This document shows positions 26,153 through 34,228 of a stretch of 64,000 nucleotides of DNA, one piece after another. The notes under the pieces are model-generated. The model saw nothing but the letters and a program-made list of their open reading frames with translations. It was not told the DNA's origin and did not search any database. The translations under genes were made by a program, and so were the position numbers. This DNA is from CAVSRC01 sp963785065 (GTDB lineage: Bacteria > Pseudomonadota > Alphaproteobacteria > Rhizobiales > Kaistiaceae): NCBI GenBank assembly GCA_963785065.1, contig CAWATX010000004.1, forward strand, positions 930,001 to 994,000. Reading direction: 5' to 3'. The stretch's first letter is position 1. Every line of letters begins with the position of its first letter.

Positions 26153-27266
26153 CTCCCTCACCTTTTCTTGTTCTGTCCTTCGCATGCAGGCCGCCGTTGG
26201 CGCCGCACGAGCCGCGCACGACCAGCGTGCAGGGCAGCCGTTCGACGCCGTGCAGCTTCTTGCCGGCGATCCTGTCGAGAAGGCTCATGCCGGCGCGGCG
26301 GCCGAGGTCCTTCAAATTCATGTCGACACTGGTGAGCGGCGGGCGAATCGCCTCGGCCACGATCTCCCAGTTGTCGAAACCGACGATCGACACGCCGTCG
26401 GGCACGACGATACCGCGCTCACGCAGCGCATCAGCGGCGCCGCGGGCGATCTGGTCATTGCCGCAGAAGATGGCGTCTGGCTCGGGCTGGCGGCCGCGGA
26501 AGAGCTGGGCAACGGCCTCGCGGCCCCAGCCTTCCGACCAGACGCCGGGGAGATAGAACGATTCGGGCACTTGCAGCCCGGCGGCGGCCATCGTCTTGCG
26601 ATAGCCGTCGTGGCGCAGGCGCACCGCTTCGAACCGCTCGGGCCCGGTGACGTGGGCGATGCGCCGGCGGCCGAGGTCGATCAGGTGCTGGGTGGCCAGC
26701 ACCGCCCCGCCTTCGTCGTCCGGCAGGAGGCAACAGGCATCAGGGTCATCGACCTGGGTGAAGACGTAGATCACGGGCACATCCGACGTCGGCGTCTGCA
26801 GCTTGCGCCGGCGGTCAGAGCGACGGGCGGTGACGACGATGCCATCGACCCGCTTGCCGAGCAGCGATTCGACGTGCAGCGCCTCGCGCTCGGGATCGTC
26901 GGTGGCGTTGCACATGAAGACCGCCATGTGCCGATCGGTCAGGCACTCTTCGAGGCCTTCCATGATCGGCATGGTGAAACGGCCGAAGCTGTCGGTCGAA
27001 ATCAGGCCGACGGTCAAGCTCTGGCCGCGATGCAGGCTCTGGGCAAGGACGTTGGGGCGAAAGCCGAGCTCGCGGGCGGCGGCGATGACGCGGTCGCGGG
27101 TCTCCTGGCGGAGGCTGCCGCTGTTGTTGAGCGCCTTCGACGCCGTGCCAATGCTAACCTCGGCAAGCCGTGCAACGTCGCGGATCGTCGGATTGAACCG
27201 GCGCCCCGGCACGGCCGGGGCCGGCGGCTTACCGTCGGCGCCGGATCGCCCACCTTTTTCCATCAC
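26124..27266 (-). CDS. LacI-family transcriptional regulator
   Basis: 380-residue repressor-type protein: LacI helix-turn-helix and hinge (TIRDVARLAEVSIGTASKAL), and a periplasmic-binding-protein-like sensor domain (VGLISTDSFGRFTMPIMEGL; DAIFCGNDQIARGAADAL; VSIVGFDNWEI). It lies inside the minus-strand operon between the MalG-type permease and GH127, overlapping GH127. A palindrome GAAAAGCTTTTC just downstream of the predicted -10 of the operon (30563-30574) is the likely operator. Inducer is probably an arabinose-containing sugar. Confidence 0.9.
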   Translation of the reverse strand: MMEKGGRSGADGKPPAPAVPGRRFNPTIRDVARLAEVSIGTASKALNNSGSLRQETRDRVIAAARELGFRPNVLAQSLHRGQSLTVGLISTDSFGRFTMPIMEGLEECLTDRHMAVFMCNATDDPEREALHVESLLGKRVDGIVVTARRSDRRRKLQTPTSDVPVIYVFTQVDDPDACCLLPDDEGGAVLATQHLIDLGRRRIAHVTGPERFEAVRLRHDGYRKTMAAAGLQVPESFYLPGVWSEGWGREAVAQLFRGRQPEPDAIFCGNDQIARGAADALRERGIVVPDGVSIVGFDNWEIVAEAIRPPLTSVDMNLKDLGRRAGMSLLDRIAGKKLHGVERLPCTLVVRGSCGANGGLHAKDRTRKGEGDAPVFTGPL

Positions 27267-27277
27267 CCGGCGCTCCC

Positions 27278-28183
27278 CTATTTCACGGCGCCGCTGAGGA
27301 AGCCGGACATGTAGTATTTCTGCAGGAGCACGTAGATGGCGACGCAGGGAACGATGGCGATGACCACGCCGGCCTGCAGCGCGCCCCAGTCGACCGCGCC
27401 ATGGCGCCCGGCGCGCACGCTCACCAGCATGATGGGAATCGTGAAGTTGTTCTCACGGCTCATGAAGATGAGGGCACCGAGGAACTCGTTCCACGAGGCG
27501 ATGAAGGCAAACAGGATGACGGTGACGATGCCCGCCTTGACCAGCGGCATGAACACCTTCCACAGCGTCTGCCAGCTGTTGCAGCCGTCAATCACCGCCG
27601 CTTCTTCGAGAACCTTGGGTATTGCCTCGAAGCTGTTGCGCAAGAGGAATACGCTGAAGGGGAGCTGGACGATCGTGTGGACGAGCGCCAGGCCGACCTG
27701 GCTGTTGGTCAGGCCGACCTTCGAGAACATCAGATAGAGCGGCGTCACCAGCGACTGGTAGGGGATCATCAGGCCGAGGAGCAGGATGATGAAGAGCAGC
27801 TCCTTGCCCGGCACCGGGAAGCGCGCCAGCCCGTAAGCCGCCGGCACCGCCAGAGCCAGACAGAAGAAGATGGTGAGGAATGCCACCGACAGGCTGTTGA
27901 ACAGGTAAGTCAGAAGTCCCGCCTGATAGTCGAAGACCTTGAGATAGTTGGCCAGGCTCAGCGAATGCGGCAGGTAGGTCGGCGGCGTGGCCATCGCCTC
28001 CGCCGGCGTCTTGATCGAAGCGAGAAGCGACATCACGACTGGCCACAGCATGATGACGATGAGGAAGATGCAGATCGCCGCGACGAGGTAGCGGATCGAG
28101 CCGCGCGAACCGGCGGCCGCCTGCGTGGGCGCGCGAACCGAGGCCGCGGCCGCGCTGGTGGCGACATCAGCGGTAGCGGTCAT
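27278..28183 (-). CDS. Sugar ABC transporter permease, MalG/CUT1 type
   Basis: 301-residue inner-membrane permease. N-terminal Ala-rich cytoplasmic part, then six predicted helices; the EAA loop reads EEAAVIDGCNSWQTLWKVFMP, and the C-terminus YYMSGFLSGAVK is typical of MalG homologs. ATG at 28183 overlaps the stop of the partner permease (ATGA). The operon has binding protein, two permeases, LacI and GH127, but no ATPase gene. A MalK-type ATPase at 60691 could serve it. Confidence 0.9.
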   Translation of the reverse strand: MTATADVATSAAAASVRAPTQAAAGSRGSIRYLVAAICIFLIVIMLWPVVMSLLASIKTPAEAMATPPTYLPHSLSLANYLKVFDYQAGLLTYLFNSLSVAFLTIFFCLALAVPAAYGLARFPVPGKELLFIILLLGLMIPYQSLVTPLYLMFSKVGLTNSQVGLALVHTIVQLPFSVFLLRNSFEAIPKVLEEAAVIDGCNSWQTLWKVFMPLVKAGIVTVILFAFIASWNEFLGALIFMSRENNFTIPIMLVSVRAGRHGAVDWGALQAGVVIAIVPCVAIYVLLQKYYMSGFLSGAVK

Positions 28184-29055
28184 GCTGCCCCCCTTGGCCG
28201 GGTCAGGATGACCTGTGTTGCGGCGCCGATGAAGATGATGATGGTGAGGATGATCGCCAGGGCGGAGCCGTAGCCCAGTTTGAAGTAGATGAACGAGTTC
28301 TGATACATCCAGTAGACCGAGGTGAAGGTGTCGGTTCTCGGTCCGCCGGCGGTCATGATGTAGAACTGGTCGAAGGCAACCATCGAGCCGACGACGCTGA
28401 TCAGCGTGGTCAGCAGGATGGAGCGCGTCGAGAGCGGCAGGATGATGCGCCGCACGCGCTGCCAATAGCCGGCGCCGTCGATCATCGCGGCTTCCGTAAT
28501 CTCGCCGTCGATCGACTGAATGGCAGCGACAAACAGGATCATGCCAAAGCCGATCACCTTCCACGTGATCGAAATGATCACCGCCCACATGCCGGAATTG
28601 CCATCCGTGAACCAGGCTGGCGCTTCGGAGACAACGTGCAGGTCGACAAGCAGCTGGTTAACGGGACCGACGCGCTGATCGAATAGCCAGACCCAGAGCA
28701 GGCTCGACGTACCCAGGCCGATCACCCAGGGCAGGAAGATGACGCCACGGGTGAGCTGCTTCAGGCGCGTGTTCTGCCAGGTCAGAAGGGCGAGCAGGAA
28801 GCCGCCGATCATCAGGATCGGGGTGATGAAGACAGTGTATTTCAGCGTGAAGAGCAGCGACGACCAGAAGGTCGAATCGTTGAAGGCCCTGACGTAGTTC
28901 TCCAACCCGATGAAACGTCCGCCACCAAGCAGCGACTTGTTGGTCATCGACGTCTGGATCAATTGGATCAGCGGGTAGATCGTGAGAGCAAACACGAACA
29001 ACAACGCCGGCGTTGCATAGAGCAAGCCGATAAATCCAGCTTTGGTTGGTTTCAT
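28180..29055 (-). CDS. Sugar ABC transporter permease, MalF/UgpA type
   Basis: 291-residue inner-membrane permease with six predicted helices starting ATPALLFVFALTIYPLIQL. The EAA loop is TEAAMIDGAGYWQRVRRIILP. Second gene of the sugar transport operon, 141 bases after the binding-protein stop, with a GC-rich hairpin in that gap. Its stop overlaps the MalG-type start. It pairs with that permease as the heterodimeric channel. Confidence 0.9.
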   Translation of the reverse strand: MKPTKAGFIGLLYATPALLFVFALTIYPLIQLIQTSMTNKSLLGGGRFIGLENYVRAFNDSTFWSSLLFTLKYTVFITPILMIGGFLLALLTWQNTRLKQLTRGVIFLPWVIGLGTSSLLWVWLFDQRVGPVNQLLVDLHVVSEAPAWFTDGNSGMWAVIISITWKVIGFGMILFVAAIQSIDGEITEAAMIDGAGYWQRVRRIILPLSTRSILLTTLISVVGSMVAFDQFYIMTAGGPRTDTFTSVYWMYQNSFIYFKLGYGSALAIILTIIIFIGAATQVILTRPRGAA

Positions 29056-29150
29056 CCTCGACCTCGAGAACTTCTTCGCGGACCGGTGCCTTCACCCTAC
29101 GCCCGCATGGGCGTTGCTGCCATTCCGGTTACGGTTGGCAGGAGTGGGCC

Positions 29151-29176
29151 GCGGCGCCGGATTCCGTTGGCGCCGC
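29151..29176 (-). repeat. Intercistronic hairpin after the sugar-binding-protein gene
   Basis: GCGGCGCC (29151-29158) and GGCGCCGC (29169-29176) form an 8-pair stem with a 10-base loop, 20 bases after the stop of the binding-protein gene on the minus strand. No T-run follows. Such hairpins often protect the upstream message, raising binding-protein yield over permeases. Confidence 0.45.
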
Positions 29177-29196
29177 GACCTCAGGGCCGAGAGGTC

Positions 29197-30447
29197 CTAC
29201 TCGTTCGAGATTTCTTTCATCTTCTCGCTGGCGGTGCTGATCGCCTGGTCGATCTTGCCGTCGAAGATGGCGGTCTGGATCATGCTGATCCACGGGCTCG
29301 CATCGCTGTTGACCATGTCGTTGAAGTGGAAGACCCACGGTACCTGGCCGATACCCACGGCCTTGGCGGTCGTGATGTAGCGCGGGTCAGCCTGGAAGTA
29401 CTTGTTGTCCGCCAGGTCGGTGCGGCTCGGCAGGATGTTGTTCTTGGCCAACCCTTCGAGCTGCGCCTGGTCGGTGAGTTCCCACTTGATGAACTGCAAC
29501 GCAATGTCGGGATGCTTCGATCCCTTCGGAACAGCGATCACGTCGCCGCCGACGAAGGACGACTTCTCGCCCTCCTTGATGCCCGGCAGCGGGGCGATGC
29601 CGAAGTTGATCTCGGGGTGGTTCTTCTTCAGCGTGGAAATCGCGAAGCCGCCGGCACCCTGCATGCCGACATTGCCGGTTTCGAAGACGGCCGTGAAATT
29701 GTTGCCGGTATCGGACTGCGCATCCGGAGGAATGACACCGTCGGTCCACATCTGGCGGAAGGCGGTCAGGACTTCCTTGATCCCCGGTCCCTGGAGAATG
29801 GGATCACCTGCCTCCTTGGGCAGCAGGTGGGCGCCGGAGGCCCACATCATCGGAGCCATGGTGAAGATGTTGCAGCCCGGGCAGGAGCCGGAGAAATAAT
29901 AGCCATAGGTGTTGCCGCCCAGAGCCCGGATCTTCTTGGCGTCCGCCACGATTTCGTCAACGGTCGTCGGCGGCTTGTTGGGATCGAGGCCCGCCTTCGT
30001 GAACAGGTCCTTGTTGTACAACAGGATCGAAACGTCAGGCGTGAAGCCGGTGCCGTAGAGCTTTCCTTTGTAGGTGGCCAGATCCTGATAGGCCTTGGCG
30101 ACCTTGGCCTGGTTCGGGTCGCTCTTGAGCTGATCGGTCAGGTCTTCGAGGAAGCCCGCGCGCATGAAGTCGGGCATGTAGATGAGATCGAAGGAAATGA
30201 TGTCCGGCACGTCGCCCGACTGCACGCCGGTGGCGAGCTTGGTGACCATCTGGTTGTCGGGAATGACCGTGATGTCGATCTTGTCGGCGTGGCTGGAATT
30301 CCACAGATCGACCATCCCCTGAGCGGCGTCGGCGCCGCTCGCACGAACATACATGCTCAATTGTGCCGCGCTTGCCGGCATCGACGCTACCAGCGCCGCG
30401 GCCGCGGTGCCCAAGGCCAGGCTCACAAGATTCCTCGATAAACTCAT
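29197..30447 (-). CDS. Sugar ABC transporter substrate-binding protein (CUT1)
   Basis: 416-residue periplasmic binding protein. Signal peptide about 1-27 (ends PASAA). Mature start QLSMYVRASGADAAQGMVDL, then typical SBP_bac_1 elements (YKGKLYGTGFTPDVSILLYN, KAGLDPNKPPTTVDEIVADA, GMQGAGGFAISTL). A CPGC pair occurs in the loop SGSCPGCNIF and could form a disulphide. ATG at 30447 with GGGAGGAG upstream. First gene of the operon; promoter and operator lie at 30563-30611. Ligand probably an arabinosyl sugar, judged from GH127 in the operon. Confidence 0.91.
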   Translation of the reverse strand: MSLSRNLVSLALGTAAAALVASMPASAAQLSMYVRASGADAAQGMVDLWNSSHADKIDITVIPDNQMVTKLATGVQSGDVPDIISFDLIYMPDFMRAGFLEDLTDQLKSDPNQAKVAKAYQDLATYKGKLYGTGFTPDVSILLYNKDLFTKAGLDPNKPPTTVDEIVADAKKIRALGGNTYGYYFSGSCPGCNIFTMAPMMWASGAHLLPKEAGDPILQGPGIKEVLTAFRQMWTDGVIPPDAQSDTGNNFTAVFETGNVGMQGAGGFAISTLKKNHPEINFGIAPLPGIKEGEKSSFVGGDVIAVPKGSKHPDIALQFIKWELTDQAQLEGLAKNNILPSRTDLADNKYFQADPRYITTAKAVGIGQVPWVFHFNDMVNSDASPWISMIQTAIFDGKIDQAISTASEKMKEISNE

Positions 30448-30562
30448 GGGTTCTCCTCCCAAAAACGGATCTCGAGCACCGAAACACGACGCGCATCTCC
30501 CCCGCTTGCCGCTCCGGCGCAGAAACGCCCCTCCTCCCGGCAACTTTCCGTAGCCGATTTAG

Positions 30563-30574
30563 GAAAAGCTTTTC
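30563..30574. promoter_or_regulatory. Candidate LacI operator GAAAAGCTTTTC
   Basis: Perfect 12-base palindrome located 8 bases downstream of the predicted -10 (minus strand), where a bound repressor would block initiation. It is 116 bases upstream of the binding-protein start and is the best candidate site for the LacI regulator encoded in the same operon. Confidence 0.5.
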
Positions 30575-30582
30575 TGAAACGC

Positions 30583-30611
30583 ATTACGTCATGATTCAAA
30601 GCGCCTTTCAA
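30583..30611 (-). promoter_or_regulatory. Predicted promoter of the GH127/sugar-transport operon
   Basis: On the minus strand TTGAAA (plus 30606-30611), 17-base spacer, CGTAAT (plus 30583-30588). Each hexamer matches the sigma70 consensus at four positions or more. It is placed correctly for the operon and its palindromic operator. Confidence 0.45.
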
Positions 30612-30740
30612 GAGGGCACAATCGGTTCCGGAGAAGCAAAAACGGGCAGAATTTTCCGCGGAATAGCGAAAAATGGTCGAAGCGATTGATCCGCGAAGGA
30701 AAACGGTTGCCGAGATGACGGCGCCGGAACCTGTCCGTCC

Positions 30741-31691
30741 CTAGGCCGAAAGCGGCCGCCGTCGGCTGCGCAGCTGCATGCGCATGAGGATGTCCTGATC
30801 GTAATTGCCGAAGCCCTTGCCGAAGATGTTGACGCCGCCCGGATGATTGGCCTTGGCGTCGATTCCGATCCGCAGGCGGATGGAATGGTGCTGCGGCAGC
30901 CCGAGATCGTCGATCTTGACGTCGGAGATGCGCACGCCGTCGATGAAGGAGCCGGCGCGGGCTACCCGCCAAGTCTTCAGCTTGCCGTATTGCGAACCCT
31001 CCAGCTTCCACCAGTCGGGCGTATAGACGCCGCGCTTGTCACCGTAGTCGCCGGGCGAGGTCCACGTGCCGATGGCAACGTTGTTGACCCACAGTGTGAT
31101 ATCGGACGGCCAGTTGACGTTGGTGCCCGGCACCTCGGAGGACAGCTCCATGGAGAAATCGAGTGATTCCACCTCGGCGTGGAGCAGCTTGGCATTGTTG
31201 GGGAACTTGTATTCGACATAGCCACGGCCAAACCAGATGAGGGCGGCGCGCACGCGGTCGGGGTCGAGGAACAGGTCCGGCACGTCGAGCAGGCCAATGA
31301 TGCCCTCGGTCGAGCACAGGCCGCAGGGCGCGCTCACCTCGCAACTGGTCATCAGGCCGAGGGGCATCTCTACCTGGACCTGGTTCTCGTCGCGCACCGG
31401 CTCCTCGGTCTCGAAGCGTACGATGATCTCGTCGAAGCGCGCCGAGCACAGCTTCTGATGCCCCTTCTTGGCCTTGATCGTATGGGTGTCGATCAGGCCG
31501 GCGCTCTCCAGCACCTGAACGTTGATGGCCACCGTCGACTGCGGCAGGCCGAGTTCGCGGCTGATCTCGTTGACGTTGAGCTGGCCGTGGTGGCGCAGGA
31601 GCTTGAGGATGCGCACGCGCACCAGCGATGCCAGCCCTTTGAGGACATCGATACCCTCATCGGGGTTGACGGTCAGGAAGTTCGGTTTCAT
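30741..31691 (-). CDS. ArsR-type HTH regulator with large C-terminal beta-rich domain
   Basis: 316 residues. N-terminal winged helix (residues about 15-85) of the ArsR type: LASLVRVRILKLLRHHGQLN, NEISRELGLPQSTVAINVQV. A cysteine cluster follows near 117-126 (SCEVSAPCGLCS). The rest (about 130-310) is rich in Trp, Gly and beta-prone segments (PSDITLWVNNVAIGTWTSPG; GVYTPDWWKLEGSQYGKL) and looks like a beta-sandwich, which could bind carbohydrate. Ordinary ArsR proteins are near 100 residues. It lies just after GH39 on the same strand and probably controls the xylan/arabinan genes. Ligand is inference. Confidence 0.8.
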   Translation of the reverse strand: MKPNFLTVNPDEGIDVLKGLASLVRVRILKLLRHHGQLNVNEISRELGLPQSTVAINVQVLESAGLIDTHTIKAKKGHQKLCSARFDEIIVRFETEEPVRDENQVQVEMPLGLMTSCEVSAPCGLCSTEGIIGLLDVPDLFLDPDRVRAALIWFGRGYVEYKFPNNAKLLHAEVESLDFSMELSSEVPGTNVNWPSDITLWVNNVAIGTWTSPGDYGDKRGVYTPDWWKLEGSQYGKLKTWRVARAGSFIDGVRISDVKIDDLGLPQHHSIRLRIGIDAKANHPGGVNIFGKGFGNYDQDILMRMQLRSRRRPLSA

Positions 31692-31730
31692 GGGACTTCG
31701 CGAGGCGAGAGCAAGGGAGGGAGATGGAAC

Positions 31731-31749
31731 ATATCAGTATTCTTGATAT
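31731..31749. promoter_or_regulatory. Dyad ATATCA-N7-TGATAT upstream of the ArsR-type gene
   Basis: Exact 6-base inverted arms separated by 7 bases, centred 49 bases before the regulator start and just before the GH39 stop. Position suits an autoregulatory operator. The half-site (TATC/GATA) recurs in palindromes upstream of the GH51 and Opp-type binding-protein genes. Confidence 0.4.
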
Positions 31750-31761
31750 CTTGCACCTTGG

Positions 31762-33384
31762 CTATTGGCGCGAAAGTGCGACCAGCGATACGGCGTGGCG
31801 GGGAAGCGCGAATTCGAGATTGACGGCGCCACCCTGCGGTTGAAGCCAGCACGGCTCCTCCAGGAGAGCGGGCGCACCGGCGGCTTCCAACGCCGCATAT
31901 TGGGCCGGGCTCGGCGCTGGCGGCGCCCCCTCGGCGCGATAGACCGCCGCCGCATTGGCATGCGTGCCGTCGACCCGGAAGTGGCGGCAGCGGTGGGGGA
32001 CATCGTCCAGTCCGCGGACGGCGAGCGACACGGTGGCAGCGCCAACGGCCGGCTCGTCGTCGTCGTGATAGTTCCAGATGAGGACATTGACGCCGTCGCC
32101 ATTGGCGGTGGCGGCAAGGTCGACGTCCGGCGCGCCGACGACGCCGTCGGCGAGGATACCGTCAAGCGGCAGGGCCGCGTCGCTATGGGTGGCCAGGCGC
32201 GGGCCGTCGAGCATCGCCACCAGGCGCAGTGCATTGAGGGCCGGCTTGGCGATGCCATTGGTGGCAAGCTCGCGATAGCCGGCGAAGAACGGCGCGCCCT
32301 CGAACTCGAAAGCCCAGGTCACCGCGCCCTCAATCGAGGCCCCTGCCCGTTCGGCGATTTCAAGCGTGCGCATGGTAGCCTCGACGATTGAGGCGCCATA
32401 GAGCGGGCCGTCACGGTAGGCGTTCTCCGGGTGGGTGGCGGCTGGACAGGCGGCGCAGCCTTCCGGATCGGATTCGCCGAGCACGACGGGGAGCCCCGCG
32501 AACTCCGGAAACGAGCGGACGATATCAAGCCCCGCCTGAACCGAGCCGAGCTGGCGGGCGAGGCCCATGCGCACGTGGCCGTCAACGACAAGCGGGTGGC
32601 CCTTGGCGTGGAAGGCGACGAAATCGAGGCGCGTGCCGACCGCACCAGTGACGTTGTTGCGGCCGCGGGCACAGTGCTCGAGGAAGGCGCGGAGAAAGGC
32701 CGCCGCCTTGGGATCGGAGGGGCCGCAGGTATGCGGGCCGCCGACGCGGGCGCCGGGAATCGCCCGGCGGATGGCCGCATCGGCAACGTCGTGCAGCCGG
32801 CAGAACTCCTCGACGCTGCCGCGCCAGTAGAGCCCGTCCGGTTCGTTCCAGATTTCCCATGGCCAGGTGACGACGCGCGCCATGCCGTAGCGCTCGACCA
32901 GATGCCGTGCCCAGGCCTCGATCAGTTCGCCCCAGCGACCGTAGTCGCGCGGCGGGTAGGCCCAGCCGGTCGTGATGCCGGTCCGTGGGAAGTCGTGGCG
33001 ATAGGGCACCGGGCCGGTGGTCAGCGCCTCGGGCATGAAACCCGCCTGGATGAAGGGGACTAGGCCGGCCTCGGTGAGCGCATCGAAGATGCGGTCGACG
33101 ATCGTCCAGGAATAGATTGGCCGGCCGTCGGCGTCTTCGTCGTAGATGCCGGTCGAACCCCACTTCAAGGCCGGCGTGCCGTCGCCGGAGGTGAGCAGGT
33201 TGTGCATGCGCACATAGACCGGCGCCCGGCTCATGGCGGCCAATTCGGCAAGCAGGCGGCGGCCGTAATGCAGATAGGTGTAGTTCGGCTCGTCATAACC
33301 GACCCAGTTCCAGATCGGCGTGATCGGGGCGCCGCGGCGCGCGGCGTCGACGGTGAGCCGCGCGTGATGCGCCTCAGTCAACAA
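31762..33384 (-). CDS. GH39 family glycosidase (beta-xylosidase-like)
   Basis: 540-residue cytoplasmic retaining glycosidase. Acid/base Glu is at about 181 in WPWEIWNEPDGLYW, and the nucleophile Glu at about 304 in PVVLGESDPEG. N-terminal TIM barrel, then a C-terminal beta domain (GVNVLIWNYHDDDEP). No signal peptide. The likely start is the TTG pair near 33384, which overlaps the upstream ATPase gene by 11 bases, so it is translated with the transporter. Expected role: releasing xylose from imported xylo- or arabinoxylo-oligosaccharides. Other GH39 activities (alpha-L-iduronidase, arabinosidase) are possible. Confidence 0.88.
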   Translation of the reverse strand: MLTEAHHARLTVDAARRGAPITPIWNWVGYDEPNYTYLHYGRRLLAELAAMSRAPVYVRMHNLLTSGDGTPALKWGSTGIYDEDADGRPIYSWTIVDRIFDALTEAGLVPFIQAGFMPEALTTGPVPYRHDFPRTGITTGWAYPPRDYGRWGELIEAWARHLVERYGMARVVTWPWEIWNEPDGLYWRGSVEEFCRLHDVADAAIRRAIPGARVGGPHTCGPSDPKAAAFLRAFLEHCARGRNNVTGAVGTRLDFVAFHAKGHPLVVDGHVRMGLARQLGSVQAGLDIVRSFPEFAGLPVVLGESDPEGCAACPAATHPENAYRDGPLYGASIVEATMRTLEIAERAGASIEGAVTWAFEFEGAPFFAGYRELATNGIAKPALNALRLVAMLDGPRLATHSDAALPLDGILADGVVGAPDVDLAATANGDGVNVLIWNYHDDDEPAVGAATVSLAVRGLDDVPHRCRHFRVDGTHANAAAVYRAEGAPPAPSPAQYAALEAAGAPALLEEPCWLQPQGGAVNLEFALPRHAVSLVALSRQ

Positions 33385-34228
33385 CCTCGTCCACGGGAAG
33401 CCGTGCCGCAGCCGTCAGGCGTCCCTTGCCGGCGTCGTCGGGCGAGAGCACCGAATCGCGCAGGAGCTTGGTGTAGGCATGTTGTGGATTGGAGAGCACT
33501 TCCCGCGCCGCTCCGGCCTCGACCACCTGGCCCTTCTGCATGATCATCACCCGGTCGCTGATGTAATAGGCGGTGGCGAGGTCATGGGTGATGTAGATGA
33601 TCGAAACCTTCAGTTCGTCGCGCAGCGTCTTGAAAAGGTTGACGATCGACATGCGCAGGGACGCATCGACCATCGACACCGGCTCATCGGCGACCAGCAG
33701 ATTGGGTTCAGAGATAAGCGCCCGGGCGACCGCCGCGCGCTGCAGCTGACCGCCCGACAATTCGTGCGGGAAGCGTCCCTTCACCTCGGCGAGCGACAGG
33801 CCGACCTTGCCAAGCGCAACATCGGCGGCGGCTTCGCGCGCTGCCTGATTGCGCGCGCCGACGAAGCGCGCGGCCGAGGAAAAGAGATAGCGGTCGACCT
33901 TCTTGAGCGGATTGAAGGCCTCGAACGGATTCTGAAAGATCGGCTGGACATGCCGCATGAACTCGAGACGCTGCGACCTGCGGCGAATCTTAGTGAGGTC
34001 CTGGCCACGAAACCGGATCGCGCCCTCGCTCACTGGCAGGATGTTGAGGACCATGTGCGCCAGCGTCGTCTTGCCGCTGCCCGACTCGCCGATGATGGCG
34101 AAGATCTCCGGCGTGTCGGTGTCGAGCGAAAAGCTGACGCTGTCGACGGCGCGGAAATAGTGGTGGCTGAAAATGCCGCCTCGACCGAAGATGCGCGTGA
34201 CGTTCTCGACCGAAAGAAGTTCGCTCAC
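33374..34228 (-). CDS. Opp/Dpp-type ABC transporter ATPase (second subunit, DppF-like)
   Basis: 284-residue cytoplasmic ATPase. Walker A GESGSGKTTLAHMVLN, signature LSGGQLQRAAVARAL, Walker B NLLVADEPVSMVD, switch His in ITHDLATAYY. The GTG at 34228 overlaps the stop of the partner ATPase (GTGA). It has the shorter C-terminus seen in DppF/OppF partners. Fifth gene of a complete Opp-type importer lying between GH51 and GH39. Confidence 0.92.
   Translation of the reverse strand: MSELLSVENVTRIFGRGGIFSHHYFRAVDSVSFSLDTDTPEIFAIIGESGSGKTTLAHMVLNILPVSEGAIRFRGQDLTKIRRRSQRLEFMRHVQPIFQNPFEAFNPLKKVDRYLFSSAARFVGARNQAAREAAADVALGKVGLSLAEVKGRFPHELSGGQLQRAAVARALISEPNLLVADEPVSMVDASLRMSIVNLFKTLRDELKVSIIYITHDLATAYYISDRVMIMQKGQVVEAGAAREVLSNPQHAYTKLLRDSVLSPDDAGKGRLTAAARLPVDEVVD

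Noticed and set aside
30641..30670. TTCCGCGGAA palindrome after the ArsR-type gene
   Set aside because: Only 10 bases, GC-rich, no T-run and no promoter context; within chance expectation.
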